Of a stretch of DNA of 64,000 bases, positions 41,201-55,310 are shown piece by piece. The notes under the pieces are model-generated. The model was not told the DNA's origin and made no database searches. It was given only the letters and a program-made list of their open reading frames with translations. How positions within the stretch are numbered: position 1 is the first letter of the stretch; each line of letters opens with the position of its first letter. Made by a program: the position numbers and the translations under genes. Source of the DNA: Hydractinia symbiolongicarpus. Lineage: Eukaryota > Cnidaria > Hydrozoa > Anthoathecata > Hydractiniidae. The DNA lies in contig NC_079878.1 in the NCBI RefSeq assembly GCF_029227915.1, positions 33,693,501 to 33,757,500 of the forward strand. The letters run 5' to 3'.

Positions 41201-44200
41201 GAAGAATGTTTTTTTTTGAGTGCAATTGTCTCATTTATCACACTTATCAGGTCACAGTCCAAAGTTAGTTCAATTAAGTCCCACTGTCAATCGTTTCACT
41301 GTTAAAAGCGATGCAACCTAGTAATATCAGAAAAATATCGCTAAATACATGTTGGTACGAATATGTGACCAGACCGTTGTACCTTAAACGGACTGACAAC
41401 GTTAGAAAGTCAATGAAATGTAGTTTTTGAAACTGCCGCTATTTCTTCAGCGCCTGATAACGGATAGGATTGGTCCCAGAGTAAAGAATGATTTATTTAT
41501 CTAAATTCTTATATGAAGCGCTATCACAGTGCCCAGTGTAATCGGTGAGTTCCGGCAATCACGTCAAATTAAAAAGAATGTTATTTCTTGGAGTTCAATT
41601 CTCTCATTTATAACATTTATCATGTCGCAGTCCAAAGTTAGTTCAATTAAGTCCCACAGTCAATCGTTTCATTGTTAAAAGCGATGCAACCTAGTAATAT
41701 CAGAAAAATATCGCTAAATACATGTTGGTACGAATATGTGACACAACCGTTTTAACACAAACGGACTAAGACTGTTAGAAAGTCAATGAAATGTAGTTTT
41801 GGAAACTGTCGCTATTTCTTCACGCGCGATAACGGATAGGATTGGTCCCACAGTTAAAAATGACTTATTTATCTAAATCTTTAAATGAAGCGCTACCACA
41901 GCGCCCAGTATAATCCCTGAGGTCCGGCAATCATGTCAAATTAAGAAGAATATTATTTCTTGGAGTCCAATTTTCTCATTTATCACATTTATCAGGTCAC
42001 AGTCCAAAGTTAGTTCAATTAAGTCCCACAGTTAATCGTTTCACTGTTAAAAGCGATGCAACCTAGTAATATGAGAAAAATATCGCAAAATACATGTTGG
42101 TGCGAATATGTGACCCAACCGGTGTAACTCAAACGGACTGACACCGTTAGAAAATTAATGAAATGTAGTTTTTGAAACTGTCGCTATTCCCTCAGCGCGC
42201 GATAACGGCTAGGATTGGTCCCACAGCAGAGAAATGGCTTATAAATCTAAAATTTTAAATGAAGCGCTACCACAGCGCTCAGTGTAATCGCTGACTTCCG
42301 GCAATCATGTCAAATTAAGAAGAATGTTATTTCTTGGAGTCCAATTTTCTCAATTATCACATTTATCAGGTCACAGTCCAAAGTTAGCTCAATTAAGTCC
42401 CACAGTCAATCGTTTCATTGTTAATAGCGATGCAACCTAGTAATCTCAGAAAAATATCGCTAAATACATGTTGGTACCAATATGCCACACAACTGTTGTA
42501 ACTCAAACGGACTGACACCGTTAGAAAGTCAATGAAATCTAGTTTTTGAAACTGTCGCTATTTCTTTAGCGCGTAATAACGGCTAGGATTGGTCCCACAG
42601 TAAAAAAATGACTTATTAATCTAGATTTTTAAATAAAGCGCTACCACAGCGCCCAGTGTAATCGCTGAGTTCCGGCAATCACGTCAAATTAAGAAGAATG
42701 TTTTTTTTAGTCCAATTTTCTCATTTATCACATTTATCAGGTCACAGTCCAAAGTTAGTTCAACTAAGTCCCACAGTCAATCGTTTCAATGTTAAAAGCG
42801 ATGCAACCTAGTAATATCAGGCAAATATCGCTACCCACATGTTGGTACGAATATGTGACCCAAACGTTGTAACTCAAACGGACTGACACCGTTAGAAAGT
42901 CAATGAAATGTAGTTTTTGAAACTGTCGCTATTTCTTCAGCGGGCGATAACGGATAGGATTGGTCCCACAGTAAAGAATGATTTACTTATCTAAATTTTT
43001 AAATGAAGCACTACCACAGCGCCCAGTGTAATCCCTGAGGTCCGGCAATCATGTCAAATTAAGAAGAATGTTATTTCTTGGAGTCCAATTTTCTCAATTA
43101 TCACATTTATCAGGTCACAGTCCGAAGTTAGCTCAATTAAGTCCCACAGTCAATCGTTTCATTGTTAATAGCGATGCAACCTAGTAATCTCAGAAAAATA
43201 TCGCTAAATACATGTTGGTACCAATATGCCACACAACTGTTGTAACTCAAACGGACTGACACCGTTAGAAAGTCAATGAAATCTAGTTTTTGAAACTGTC
43301 GCTATTTCTTTAGCGCGTAATAACGGCTAGGATTGGTCCCACAGTAAAAAAATGACTTATTAATCTACATTTTTAAATAAAGCGCTACCACAGCGCCCAG
43401 TGTAATCGCTGAGTTCCGGCAATCACGTCAAATTAAGAAGAATGTTTTTTTTGAGTCCAATTTTCTCATTTATCACATTTATCAGGTCACAGTCCAAAGT
43501 TAGTTCAACTAAGTCCCACAGTCAATCGTTTCACTGTTAAAAGCGATGCAACCTAGTAATATCAGGCAAATATCGCTACCCACATGTTGGTACGAATATG
43601 TGACCCAAACGTTGTAACTCAAACGGACTGACACCGTTAGAAAGTCAATGAAATGTAGTTTTTGAAACTGTCGCTATTTCTTCAGCGGGCGATAACGGAT
43701 AGGATTGGTCCCACAGTAAAGAATGATTTACTTATCTAAATTTTTAAATGAAGCACTACCACAGCGCCCAGTGTAATCGCTGAGTTCCGGCAATCACGTC
43801 AAATTAAGAAGAATGTTTTTTTTTGAGTCCAATTGTCTCATTTATCACACTTATCAGGTCACAGTCCAAAGTTAGTTCAATTAAGTCCCACAGTCAATAG
43901 TTTCATTGTTTAAAGCGGTACAACCTAGTAATCTCAGAAAAATATCGCTAAATATATCTCGGTACGAATATGTGACCCAACCGTTGTAACTCAAACGGAC
44001 TGACACCGTGAGAAAGTCAATGCAATGTAGTTTTTGAAACTGGCGCTATTTGTGCAGCGAGCGATAACGGCTAGGATTGGTCCAACAGTAAAAAATGACT
44101 GATAAATCTAAATTTTTAAATGAAGCGCTAACACAGCGCCCAGTGTAATCCCTGAGTTCCGGCAATCATGTCAAATAAAGAAGAATAATATTTCTTTTAG

Positions 44201-47200
44201 TCCAATTTTCTCATTTATCACATTTATCAGGTCACAGTCCAAAGTTAGTTCATTTAAGTCGCACAGTCAATCGTTTCACTGTTAAAAGCGATGCAACCTA
44301 GTAATATCAGATAAATATCGCTAAATACATGTTGGTACGAATATGTGACCCAACCGGTGTAAGTCAAACGGACTGACACCGTTATAAAGTCAATGAAATG
44401 TAGTTTTTGAAACTGTCGCTATTTCTTCAGCGCGCGATAACGGTTAGGATTGGTCCCACAGTAAATAATGACTTATAAATCTATATGTTTAAATGAAGCG
44501 CTACCACAGCGCCCACTGTAATCGCTGAGTTCCGGCAATCTTGTCAAATTAAGAAGAACGTTATTTCATGGAGTCCAGTTTTATCATTTATCACATTTAT
44601 CAGGTCACAGTCCAAAGTTAGTTCAATTAATTCCCACAGTGAATCGTTTCACTGTTAAAAGCGATGCAACCTAGTAATATCAGGCAAATATCGCTACCCA
44701 CATGTTGGTACGAATATGCGACCCAACCGTTGTAACTCAAACGGACTGACACCGTTAGAAAGTCAATGAAATGTAGTTTTTGAAACTGTCGCTATTTCTT
44801 CAGCGCATGATAACGGATAGGATTGGTCCCACAGTAAAAAATGACTTATTTATCTAAATTTTTAAATGAAGCGCAACCACAGAGCCCAGTGTAATCGCTG
44901 AGTTCCGGCAATCACGTCAAGTTAAGAAGAATGTTTTTTCTTGGAGTCCAATTGTCTCATTTATCACATTTATCAGGTCACGGTCCAAAGTTAGCTCAAT
45001 TAAGTCCCACAGTCAATCGTTTCATTGTTAATAGCGATGCAACCAAGTAATCGCAGAAAAATATCGCTAAATACATGTTGGTACCAATATGTCACCCAAC
45101 CGTTGTAACTCAAACGGACTGACACCGTTAGAAAGTCAATGAAATCTAGTTTTTGAAACTGTCGCTATTTCTTTAGCGCGCAATAACGGCTAGGATTGGT
45201 CCCACAGTAAAAACATGACTTATTAATATAAATTTTTAAATAAAGCGCTACCACAGCGCCCAGTGTAATCGCTGAGTTCCGGCAATTACGTCAAATTAAG
45301 AAGAAAGTTTTTTTGAGTCCAATTGTCTCATTTATCACACTTATCAGTTCACAGTCCAAAGTTAGTTCATTGAAGTCCCACAGTCAATCGTTTCACTGTT
45401 AAAAGCGATGCAACCTAGTAATATCAGATAAATATCGCTAAATACATGTTGGTACGAATATGTGACCCAACCGGTGTAACTCAAACGGACTGACACCGTT
45501 AGAAAGTCAATGAAATGTAGTTTTTGAAACTATCGCTATTTCTTCAGCGGGCGATAACGGATAGGTTTTGTCCCACAGTAAAGAATGATTTATTTATCTA
45601 AATTTTTAAATGAAGCGCTACCACAGCGCCCAGTGTAATCGCTGAGTTCCGGCAATCTTGTCAAATTAAGAAGAATGTTATTTCTTGGAGTCCGATTTTC
45701 TCAATTATCACATTTATCAGGTCACAGTCCAAAGTTAGCTCAATTAAGTATCACAGTCAATCGTTTCATTGCTAATAGCGATGCAACCTAGTAATATCAG
45801 GCAAATATCGCTACCCACATGTTGGTACGAATATGTGAACCACACGTTGTAACTCAAACGGACTGACACCGTTAGAAAGTCAATGAAATGTAGTTTTTGA
45901 AACTGTCGCTATTTCTTCAGCGGGCGATAACGGATAGGATTGGTCCCACAGTAAAGAATGATTTATTTATCTAAATTTTTAAATGAAGCGTAACACAGCG
46001 CCCAGTGTAATCGCTGAGTTCCGGCAATCACGTCAAATTAAGAAGAATGATTTTTTTGAGTCCAATTGTCTCATTTATCACACTTATCAGGTCACAGTCC
46101 AAAGTTAGTTCAATTAATTCCCACAGTGAATCGTTTCACTGTTAAAAGCGATGTAACCTAGTAATATCAGGCAAATATCGCTACCCACATGTTGGTATGA
46201 ATATGTGACCCAACCGTTGTAACTCAAACGGACTGACACCGTTAGAAAGTCAATGAAATGTAGTTTTTGAAACTGTCGCTATTTCTTCAGCGCATGATAA
46301 CGGATAGGATTGGTCCCACAGTAAAAAATGACTTATTTATCTAAATTTTTAGATGAAGGGCAACCACAGAGCCCAGTGTAATCGCTGAGTTCCGGCAATC
46401 ACGTCAAGTTAAGAAGAATGTTTTTTCTTGGAGTCCAATCGTCTCATTTATCACATTTATCAGGTCACGGTCCAAAGTTAGCTCAATTAAGTCCCACAGT
46501 CAATCGTTTCATTGTAAATAGCGATGCAACCAAGTAATCTCAGAAAAATATCGCTAAATACATCTTGGTACCAATATGTCACACAACCGTTGTAACTCAA
46601 ACGGACTGACACCGTTAGAAAGTCAATGAAATCTAGTTTTTGAAACTGTCGCTATTTCTTTAGCGCGCAATAACGGCTAGGATTGGTCCCACAGTAAAAG
46701 CATGACTTATTAATATAAATTTTTAAATAAAGCGCTACCACAGCGCCCAGTGTAATCGCTGAGTTCCGGCAATCACGTCAAATTAAGAAGAATGTTTTTT
46801 TGAGTCCAATTGTCTCATTTATCACACTTATCAGGTCACAGTCCAAAGTTAGTTCATTGAAGTCCCACAGTCAATCGTTTCACTGTTAAAAGCGATGCAA
46901 CCTAGTAATATCAGATAAATATCGCTAAATATATGTTGGTACGAATATGTGACCCAACCGGTGTAACTCAAACGGACTGACACCGTTAGAAAGTCAATGA
47001 AATGTAGTTTTTGAAACTGTCGCTATTTCTTCAGCGGGCGATAACGGATAGGTTTGGTCCCACAGTAAAGAATGATTTATTTATCTAAATTTTTAAATGA
47101 AGCGCTACCACAGCGCCCAGTGTAATCGCTGAGTTCCGGGAATCACGTCAAAATAAGAAGAATGTTTTTTTTGAGTCCAATTGTCTCATTTATCACACTT

Positions 47201-47228
47201 ATCAGGTCACAGTCCAAAGTTAGTTCAA

Positions 47229-47232
47229 TTAA
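47229..47232. repeat. TTAA target-site duplication, left
   Basis: TTAA is present once in uninterrupted sister monomers (CAATTAAGTCCC) and twice here, at 47229-47232 and 47982-47985, flanking the inserted element. Confidence 0.95.
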
Positions 47233-47981
47233 CCCTATTCGGTCCGGGGGGGGGGGGACGGATTCCGCCCCCTGACGGTTTCTTTTTAATAACTCCTGAT
47301 TGCTTTGTTATATGGCTATGATACTTACTGAGTTTCAATATTTATCTATTAGACACCTGCATGCTAAATTTTTAGGTCCCATACCTTTCAGAGGCTTTGA
47401 TATTGGCCATTACTCGAAACTACCCCTAAAAATCCCTATGAAATCCTTATAATGGGAAAAATATAATAACTCCAGTTAAGATTATCCTTAGAAATTGAAA
47501 CTTGCAACATAACTTTGTTTCATCAAGAAGAATCATTTTGAATAATTTGCACACGTGACTAATCCGATTTCCCGATTTTGTCGGATTTTACCCAAAAATC
47601 GGAAAAAAACGGATTTTCGGACATGTTTTGGCAATTTTTTATCCGATCCATGTAAAAACCAGAAGATATGTTAAATGACTTTTATTTAGTTTTCAGAAAC
47701 TGCAAACAGAATGTAAAAATTCGCTCTAGAACAAAAGTAATTAAATTTTAAGCAGATAGCTGCATTTTTAACAATTTTCAAGCTTCTGATGACGTCACAG
47801 AAAATGTGCTGACGCAGGCAAAAATTTATTGCCGCCATTTTGTTACTTTTATGACGTACTATAAGTGTGCCAAGTTTGGTTCCATTTGAGCAATCCTATG
47901 AAAAGTTATTGAGGGGGGGCGGAATCCGCCCCCCCCCCCCCCCCGTCATAGTATGTTCGAAAAACCCCGGACCGAATAGGG
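47233..47981. mobile_element. Non-autonomous piggyBac-type element (MITE), 749 bp
   Basis: The element inserted cleanly into a satellite monomer at TTAA, duplicated it, and has perfect 17-bp terminal inverted repeats (CCCTATTCGGTCCGGGG at 47233-47249 and its complement at 47965-47981). Termini starting CCC with a TTAA duplication are the signature of piggyBac. Inside each end is a second inverted segment made of a long G (or C) tract next to GGATTCCGCCCCC, which can fold into a GC-rich hairpin. The interior is AT-rich (repeated TCGGA/TCGGATTTT words near 47,570-47,650) with no open frame of useful length, so it must depend on a transposase supplied elsewhere. Confidence 0.9.
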
Positions 47982-50970
47982 TTAAGTCCCACAGTCAATA
48001 GTTTCATTGTTTAAAGCATTACAACCTAGTCATTTCAGAAAAATATCGCTAAATATATCTCGGTACGAATATGTGACCCAACCGTTGTAACTCAAATGGA
48101 CTGACACCGTGAGAAAGTCAATGAAATGTAGTTTGTGAAACTGTCGCTATTTGTTCAGCGAGCGATAACAGCTAGGATTGATCCCACAGTAAAAAATGAC
48201 TGATAAATCTAAATTTTTAAATGAAGCGCTAACACAGCGCCCAGTGTAATCCCTGAGTTCCGGCAATCATGTCAAATAAAGAAGAATGTTATTTCTTGGA
48301 GTCCAATTTTCTCATTTATCACATTTATCAGGTCACAGTCCAAAGTTAGTTCATTGAAGTCCCACAGTCAATCGTTTCACTGTTAAAAGCGATGCAACCT
48401 ATTAATATCAGAAAATTATCGCTAAATACATGTTGGTACGAATATGTGACCCAACCGTTGTAACTCAAATGGACTGACACCGTTAAAAAGTCAATGAAAT
48501 GTAGTTTTTGAAACTGTCGCTATTTCTTCAGCGCGCGATAACGGCTAGGATTTGTCCCACAGCAAAAAATGACTTATAAATCTAAATTTTTAAATGAAGC
48601 GCTACCACAGCGCCCAGTGTAATCCCTGAGTGCCGGCAATTATGTCAAATAAAGAAGAATGTTATTTCTTGGAGTCCAATTTTCTCATTTATCACATTTA
48701 TTAGGTCACAGTCCAAAGTTAGTTCATTTAAGTCCCACAGGAAATCGTTTCACTGTTAAAAGCGATGCAACCTAGTGATATCAGGTAAATATGGAAAAAT
48801 ACATGTTGGTACGAATATGTGACCCAACCATTGCAACTCAAACGGACTGACACCGTTAGAAAGTCAATGAAATGTAGTTTTTGAAACTGTCGCTATTTCT
48901 TCAGTGCCCGATAACGGCTAGGATTGGTCCCACAGTAAATAATGATTTATAAATCTGAATGTTTAAATGAAGCGCTACCACAGCGCCCAGTGTAATCGCT
49001 GAGTTCCGGCAATCTTGTCAAATTAAGAAGAATGTGATTTCTTGGAGTCCAGTTTTCTCATTTATCACATTTATCAGGTCACAGTCCAAGGTTAGTTCAA
49101 TTAAGTCCCAAAGTCAATCATTTCATTGTTAAAAGCGATGCAACCTATTAATATCAGAAAATTATCGCTAAATACATGTTGGTACGAAAATGTGACCCAA
49201 CCGTTGTAACTCAAATGGACTGAAACCGTTAGAAAGTCAATGAAATGTAGTTTTTGAAACTGTCGCTATTTCTTCAGCGCGCGATAACGGCTAGGATTTG
49301 TCCCACAGCAAAAAATGGCTTATAAATCTAAATTTTTAAATGAAGCGCTACCACAGCGCCAAGTGTAATCCCTGAGTGCCGGCAATCATGTCAAATAAAA
49401 AAGAATGTTATTTCTTGGAGTCCAAATTTCTCATTTATCACATTTATTAGGTCACAGTCCAAAGTTAGTTCATTTAAGTCCCACAGGAAATCGTTTCACT
49501 GTTAAAAGAGATGCAACCTAGTGATATCAGGTAAATATGGAAAAATACTTGTTGGTACGAATATGTGACCCAACCATTGCAACTCAAACGGACTGACACC
49601 GTTAGAAAGTCAATGAATAGTAGTTTTTGAAACTGTCGCTATTTCTTCAGCGCGCGATAACGGATAGGATTGGTCCCACAGTAAAGAATGATTGATTTAT
49701 CTAAATTTTCAAATGAAGCGCTACCACAGCGCCCAGTGTAATCGCTGAGTTCCGGCAATCACGTCAAATTAAGAAGAATGTCATTTCTTGGAGTTCAATT
49801 GTCTCATTTATCACATTTATCAGGTCACAGTCCAAGGTTAGTTCAATTAAGTCCCACAGTCAATCGTTTCATTGTTGAAAGCGATGCAACCTAGTAATAT
49901 CAGAAAATTATCGCTAAATACATGTTGGTACTAATATGTGACCCAACCATTGCAACTCAAACGGACTGACACCGTTAGAAAGTCAATGAAATGTAGTTTT
50001 TGAAACTGTCGCTATATCTTCAGCGCGCGATAACGGATAGGATTGGTCCCACAGTAAAAAATGACTTATTTCTCTAAATTTTTTAATGAAGCGCAACCAC
50101 AGCGCCCAGTGTAATCGATGAGTTCCGGCAATCACGTCAAGTTAAGAAAAATGTTTTTTCTTGGAGTCCATATGTCTCATTTATCACATGTATCAGGTCA
50201 CGGTGCAAAGTTAGTTCATTTAAGTCCCACAGTCAATCGTTTCATTGTTAATAGTGATGCAACCTAGTAATCTCAGGAAAATATCGCTAAATACATGTTG
50301 GTACCAATATGTGACCCAACCGTTGTAACTCAAACGGACTGACTACGTTAGAAAGTCAATGAAATGTAGTTTTTGAAACTGTCGCCATTTTTTTAGCGCG
50401 CAATAACAGCTAGGAATGGTCCCACATTAAAAAATGACTTATTAATCTAAATTTTTAAATAAAGCGCTACCACAGCGCCCAGTGTAATCGCTGAGTTCCG
50501 GCAATCACGTCAAATTAAGAAAAATATTTTTTCTTGGAGTCCAATTGTCTCATTTATCACATTTATCAGGTCACACTCCAAAGTTAGTTCAACTAAGTCC
50601 CACAGTCAATCGTTTCATTGTTAAAAGCGATGCAACCTATTAATATGTGAAAAATATCGCTAAATACATGTTGGTACGAATATGTGACGCAACCGTTGTA
50701 ACTGAAGAGGATTAATACCGGTAGAAAGTCAGTGAAATGTGGTTTTTGAAACTGTTGCTACATCTTCAGCGCGCAATAACGGCTAGGATTGGTCCCACAG
50801 TAAAGAATGACTTACTTATTTATATTTTTAAATGAAGCGCTACCACAGCGCCCAGTGTAATCGCTGAGTTCCGGCAATCACGTCAAATTAAGAAAAATGT
50901 TATTTCTTGGAGTCCAATTGTCTCATTTATCACATTTATCAGGTCACAGTCCAAAGTTAGTTCAATTAAG

Positions 50971-53900
50971 TCCTACAGTCAATCGTTTTATTTTTAAAAG
51001 TGATGCTACCTAGTAATATCAGAAAAAAATCGCTAAACACATGTTGGTACGAATATGTGACCAAACTGTTGTACCTTAAACGGACTGACACCGTTTGAAA
51101 GTCAATGAAATGTAGTTTTTGAAACTGCCGCTATTTCTTCAGCGCCTGATAACGGATAGGATTGGTACCAGAGTAAAGAATGATTTATTTATCTAAATTT
51201 TTATATGAAGCGCTATCACAGTGCCCAGTGTAATCGGTGAGTTCCGGCAATCACGTCAAATTAAAAAGAATGTTATTTCTTGGAGTTCAATTCTCTCATT
51301 TATAACATTTATCAGGTCGCAGTCCAAAGTTAGTTCAATTAAGTCCCACAGTCAATCGTTTCATTGTTAAAAGCGATGCAACCTAGTAATATCAGAAAAA
51401 TATCGCTGAATACATGTTGGTACGAATATGTGACACAACCGTGTTAACTCAAACGGACTGAGACCGTTAGAAAGTCAATGAGATGTAGTTTTGGAAACAT
51501 TCGCTATTTCTTCAGCGCGCGATAACGGATAGGATTGGTCCCACAGTTAAGAATGACTTATTTATCTAAATCTTTAAATAAAGCGCTACCACAGCGCCCA
51601 GTGTAATCCCTGAGGTCCGGCAATCATGTCAAATTAAGAAGAATATTATTTCTTGGAGTCCATCTTTCTCATTTATCACATTTATCAGGTCACAGTCTAA
51701 AGTTAGTTCAATTAAGTCCCACAGTCAATCGTTTCACTGTTAAAAGCGATACAACATAGTAATCTCAGAAAAATATCGCAAAAAATATCTCGGTACGAAT
51801 ATGTGACCCCACCTTTGTAACTCAAACGGACTGACACCGTGAAAAAGTCAATGAGATGTAGTTTTAGAAACTGTCGGTATTTCTTCAGCGCGCGATAACG
51901 GGTAGGATTGGTCCCACAGTAAATAATGACTTATAAATCTGAATGTTTAAATGAAGCGCTACCACAGCGCCCAGTGTAATCGCTGAGTTCCGGCAATCTT
52001 GTCAAATTAAGAAGAATGTTATTTCTTGGAGTCCAGTTTCCTCATTTATCACATTTATCAGGTCACAGTCCAAAGTTAGTTCAATTAAGTCCCACAGTCA
52101 CTCGTTTCACTGTTAAAAGCGATGCAACCTAGTAATATCAGGCAAATATCGCTACCCACATGTTGTTACGAATATGTGTCCCAAACGTTGTAACTCAAAC
52201 GAATTGACACCGTTAGAAAGTCAATGAATTGTAGTTTTTAAGACTGTCGCTATTTCTTCAGCGGGCAATAACGGATAGGATTGGTCCCACAGTAAAAAAT
52301 GACTGATAAATCTAAATTTTTAAATGAAGCGCTAACACAGCGCCCAGTGTAATCCCTGAGTTCCGGCAATCATGTCAAATAAAGAAGAATGTTATTTCTT
52401 GGAGTCCAATTTCTCATTTATCACATTTATCAGGTCACAGTCCAAAGTTAGTTCAACTAAGTCCCACAGTCAATCGTTACATTGTTAAAAGCGATGCAAC
52501 CTATTAATATGTGAAAAATATCGCTAAATACATGTTGGTACGAATATGTGACGCAACCGTTGTAACTGAAGCGGATTGATACCGGTAGAAAGTCAATGAA
52601 ATGTGGTTTTTGAAACTGATGCTACATCTTCAACGCGCAATAACGGCTAGGATTGGTCCCACAGTAAAGAATGACTTACTTATTTATATTTCTAAATGAA
52701 GCGCTACCACAGCGCCCAGTGTAATCGCTGAGTTCCGGCAATCACGTCAAATTAAGAAAAATGTTATTTGTTGGAGTCCAATTGTCTCATTTATCACATT
52801 TATCAGGTCACAGTCCAAAGTTAGTTCAATTAAGTCCTACAGTCAATCGTTTTATTTTTAAAAGTGATGCTACCTAGTAATATCAGAAAAAAATCGCTAA
52901 ACACATGTTGGTACGAATATGTGACCAAACTGTTGTACCTTAAACGGACTGACACCGTTTGAAAGTCAATGAAATGTAGTTTTTGAAACTGCCGCTATTT
53001 CTTCAGCGCCTGATAACGGATAGGATTGGTACCAGAGTAAAGAATGATTTATTTATCTAAATTTTTATATGAAGCGCTATCACAGTGCCCAGTGTAATCG
53101 GTGAGTTCCGGCAATCACGTCAAATTAAAAAGAATGTTATTTCTTGGAGTTCAATTCTCTCATTTATAACATTTATCAGGTCGCAGTCTAAAGTTAGTTC
53201 AATTAAGTCCCACAGTCAATCGTTTCATTGTTAAAAGCGATGCAACCTAGTAATATCAGAAAAATATCGCTGAATACATGTTGGTACGAATATGTGACAC
53301 AACCGTGTTAACTCAAACGGACTGAGACCGTTAGAAAGTCAATGAGATGTAGTTTTGGAAACATTCGCTATTTCTTCAGCGCGCGATAACGGATAGGATT
53401 GGTCCCACAGTTAAGAATGACTTATTTATCTAAATCTTTAAATAAAGCGCTACCACAGCGCCCAGTGTAATCCCTGAGGTCCGGCAATCATGTCAAATTA
53501 AGAAGAATATTATTTCTTGGAGTCCATCTTTCTCATTTATCACATTTATCAGGTCACAGTCTAAAGTTAGTTCAATTAAGTCCCACAGTCAATCGTTTCA
53601 CTGTTAAAAGCGATACAACCTAGTAATCTCAGAAAAATATCGCAAAAAATATCTCGGTACGAATATGTGACCCCACCTTTGTAACTCAAACGGACTGACA
53701 CCGTGAAAAAGTCAATGAGATGTAGTTTTAGAAACTGTCGGTATTTCTTCAGCGCGCGATAACGGGTAGGATTGGTCCCACAGTAAATAATGACTTATAA
53801 ATCTGAATGTTTAAATGAAGCGCTACCACAGCGCCCAGTGTAATCGCTGAGTTCCGGCAATCTTGTCAAATTAAGAAGAATGTTATTTCTTGGAGTCCAG

Positions 53901-54698
53901 TTTCCTCATTTATCACATTTATCAGGTCACAGTCCAAAGTTAGTTCAATTAAGTCCCACAGTCACTCGTTTCACTGTTAAAAGCGATGCAACCTAGTAAT
54001 ATCAGGCAAATATCGCTACCCACATGTTGTTACGAATATGTGTCCCAAACGTTGTAACTCAAACGAATTGACACCGTTAGAAAGTCAATGAATTGTAGTT
54101 TTTAAGACTGTCGCTATTTCTTCAGCGGGCAATAACGGATAGGATTGGTCCCACAGTAAAAAATGACTGATAAATCTAAATTTTTAAATGAAGCGCTAAC
54201 ACAGCGCCCAGTGTAATCCCTGAGTTCCGGCAATCATGTCAAATAAAGAAGAATGTTATTTCTTGGAGTCCAATTTCTCATTTATCACATTTATCAGGTC
54301 ACAGTCCAAAGTTAGTTCAACTAAGTCCCACAGTCAATCGTTACATTGTTAAAAGCGATGCAACCTATTAATATGTGAAAAATATCGCTAAATACATGTT
54401 GGTACGAATATGTGACGCAACCGTTGTAACTGAAGCGGATTGATACCGGTAGAAAGTCAATGAAATGTGGTTTTTGAAACTGATGCTACATCTTCAACGC
54501 GCAATAACGGCTAGGATTGGTCCCACAGTAAAGAATGACTTACTTATTTATATTTCTAAATGAAGCGCTACCACAGCGCCCAGTGTAATCGCTGAGTTCC
54601 GGCAATCACGTCAAATTAAGAAAAATGTTATTTGTTGGAGTCCAATTGTCTCATTTATCACATTTATCAGGTCACAGTCCAAAGTTAGTTCAATTAAG
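50971..54698 (+). repeat. Higher-order repeat, two tandem 1,864-bp units (5 monomers)
   Basis: TCCTACAGTCAATCG begins units at 50971, 52835 and 54699, exactly 1,864 bp apart. Private variants (for example CAATCGTTAC at 52471 and 54335) repeat at the same distance. The third unit diverges after about 70 bp. Confidence 0.88.
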
Positions 54699-55310
54699 TC
54701 CTACAGTCAATCGTTTTATTTTTAAAAGTGATGCTACCTAGTAATATCAGAAAAAAATCGCTAAATACATGTTGGTACGAATATGTAACCCAACCGGTGT
54801 AACTCAAACGGACTGACATCGTTAGAAAGTCAATGAAATGTAGTTTTTGAAACTGTCGCTATTTCTTCAGCGCGCGATAACGGCTAGGATTGGTCCCACA
54901 GCAAAAAAATGACTTATAAATCTAAAATTTTAAGTGAAGCGCTACCACAGCGCCCAGTGTAATCGCTGAGTTCCGGCAATCATGTCAAATAAAGAAGAAT
55001 GTTATTTCTTGGAGTCCAATTTTCTCAATTATCACATTTATCAGGTCACAGTCCAAAGTTAGCTCAATTACGTCCCACAGTCAATCGTTTCACTGTTAAT
55101 AGCGATGCAACCTAGTAATCTCAGAAAAATATCGCTAAATACATGTTGGTACCAATATGTCACACAACCGTTGTAACTCAAACGAACTGACACCGTTAGA
55201 AAGTCAATGAAATGTAGTTTTTGAAACTGTCGCTATTTCTTTAGCGCGCAATAACGGCTAGGATTGGTCCCACAGTAAAGAATGATTTATTTATCTAAAT
55301 TTTTAAATGA

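Larger units (their letters stand above)
13716..47232 (+). repeat. Satellite DNA, about 373-bp monomer, left array (about 90 copies)
   Basis: The anchor AATGAAGCGC recurs at 13731, 14104, 14477, 14848, 15221, 15594, 15967, 16340, 16713 and 17086, nearly always 373 bp apart, all in the same orientation. Each monomer holds a short hairpin (GCGCT-ACCAC-AGCGC), blocks such as GAGTTCCGGCAATCACGTC and TTTATCAGGTCACAGTCC, and two TCCCACAGT words about half a monomer apart. The first monomers are variable; nested higher-order repeats appear further right. Some monomers carry deletions (near 17,638, 26,861, 27,535 and 33,790). The only open frames are short, run across monomer boundaries and recur only because the repeat does. 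No gene is seen. Confidence 0.97.
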
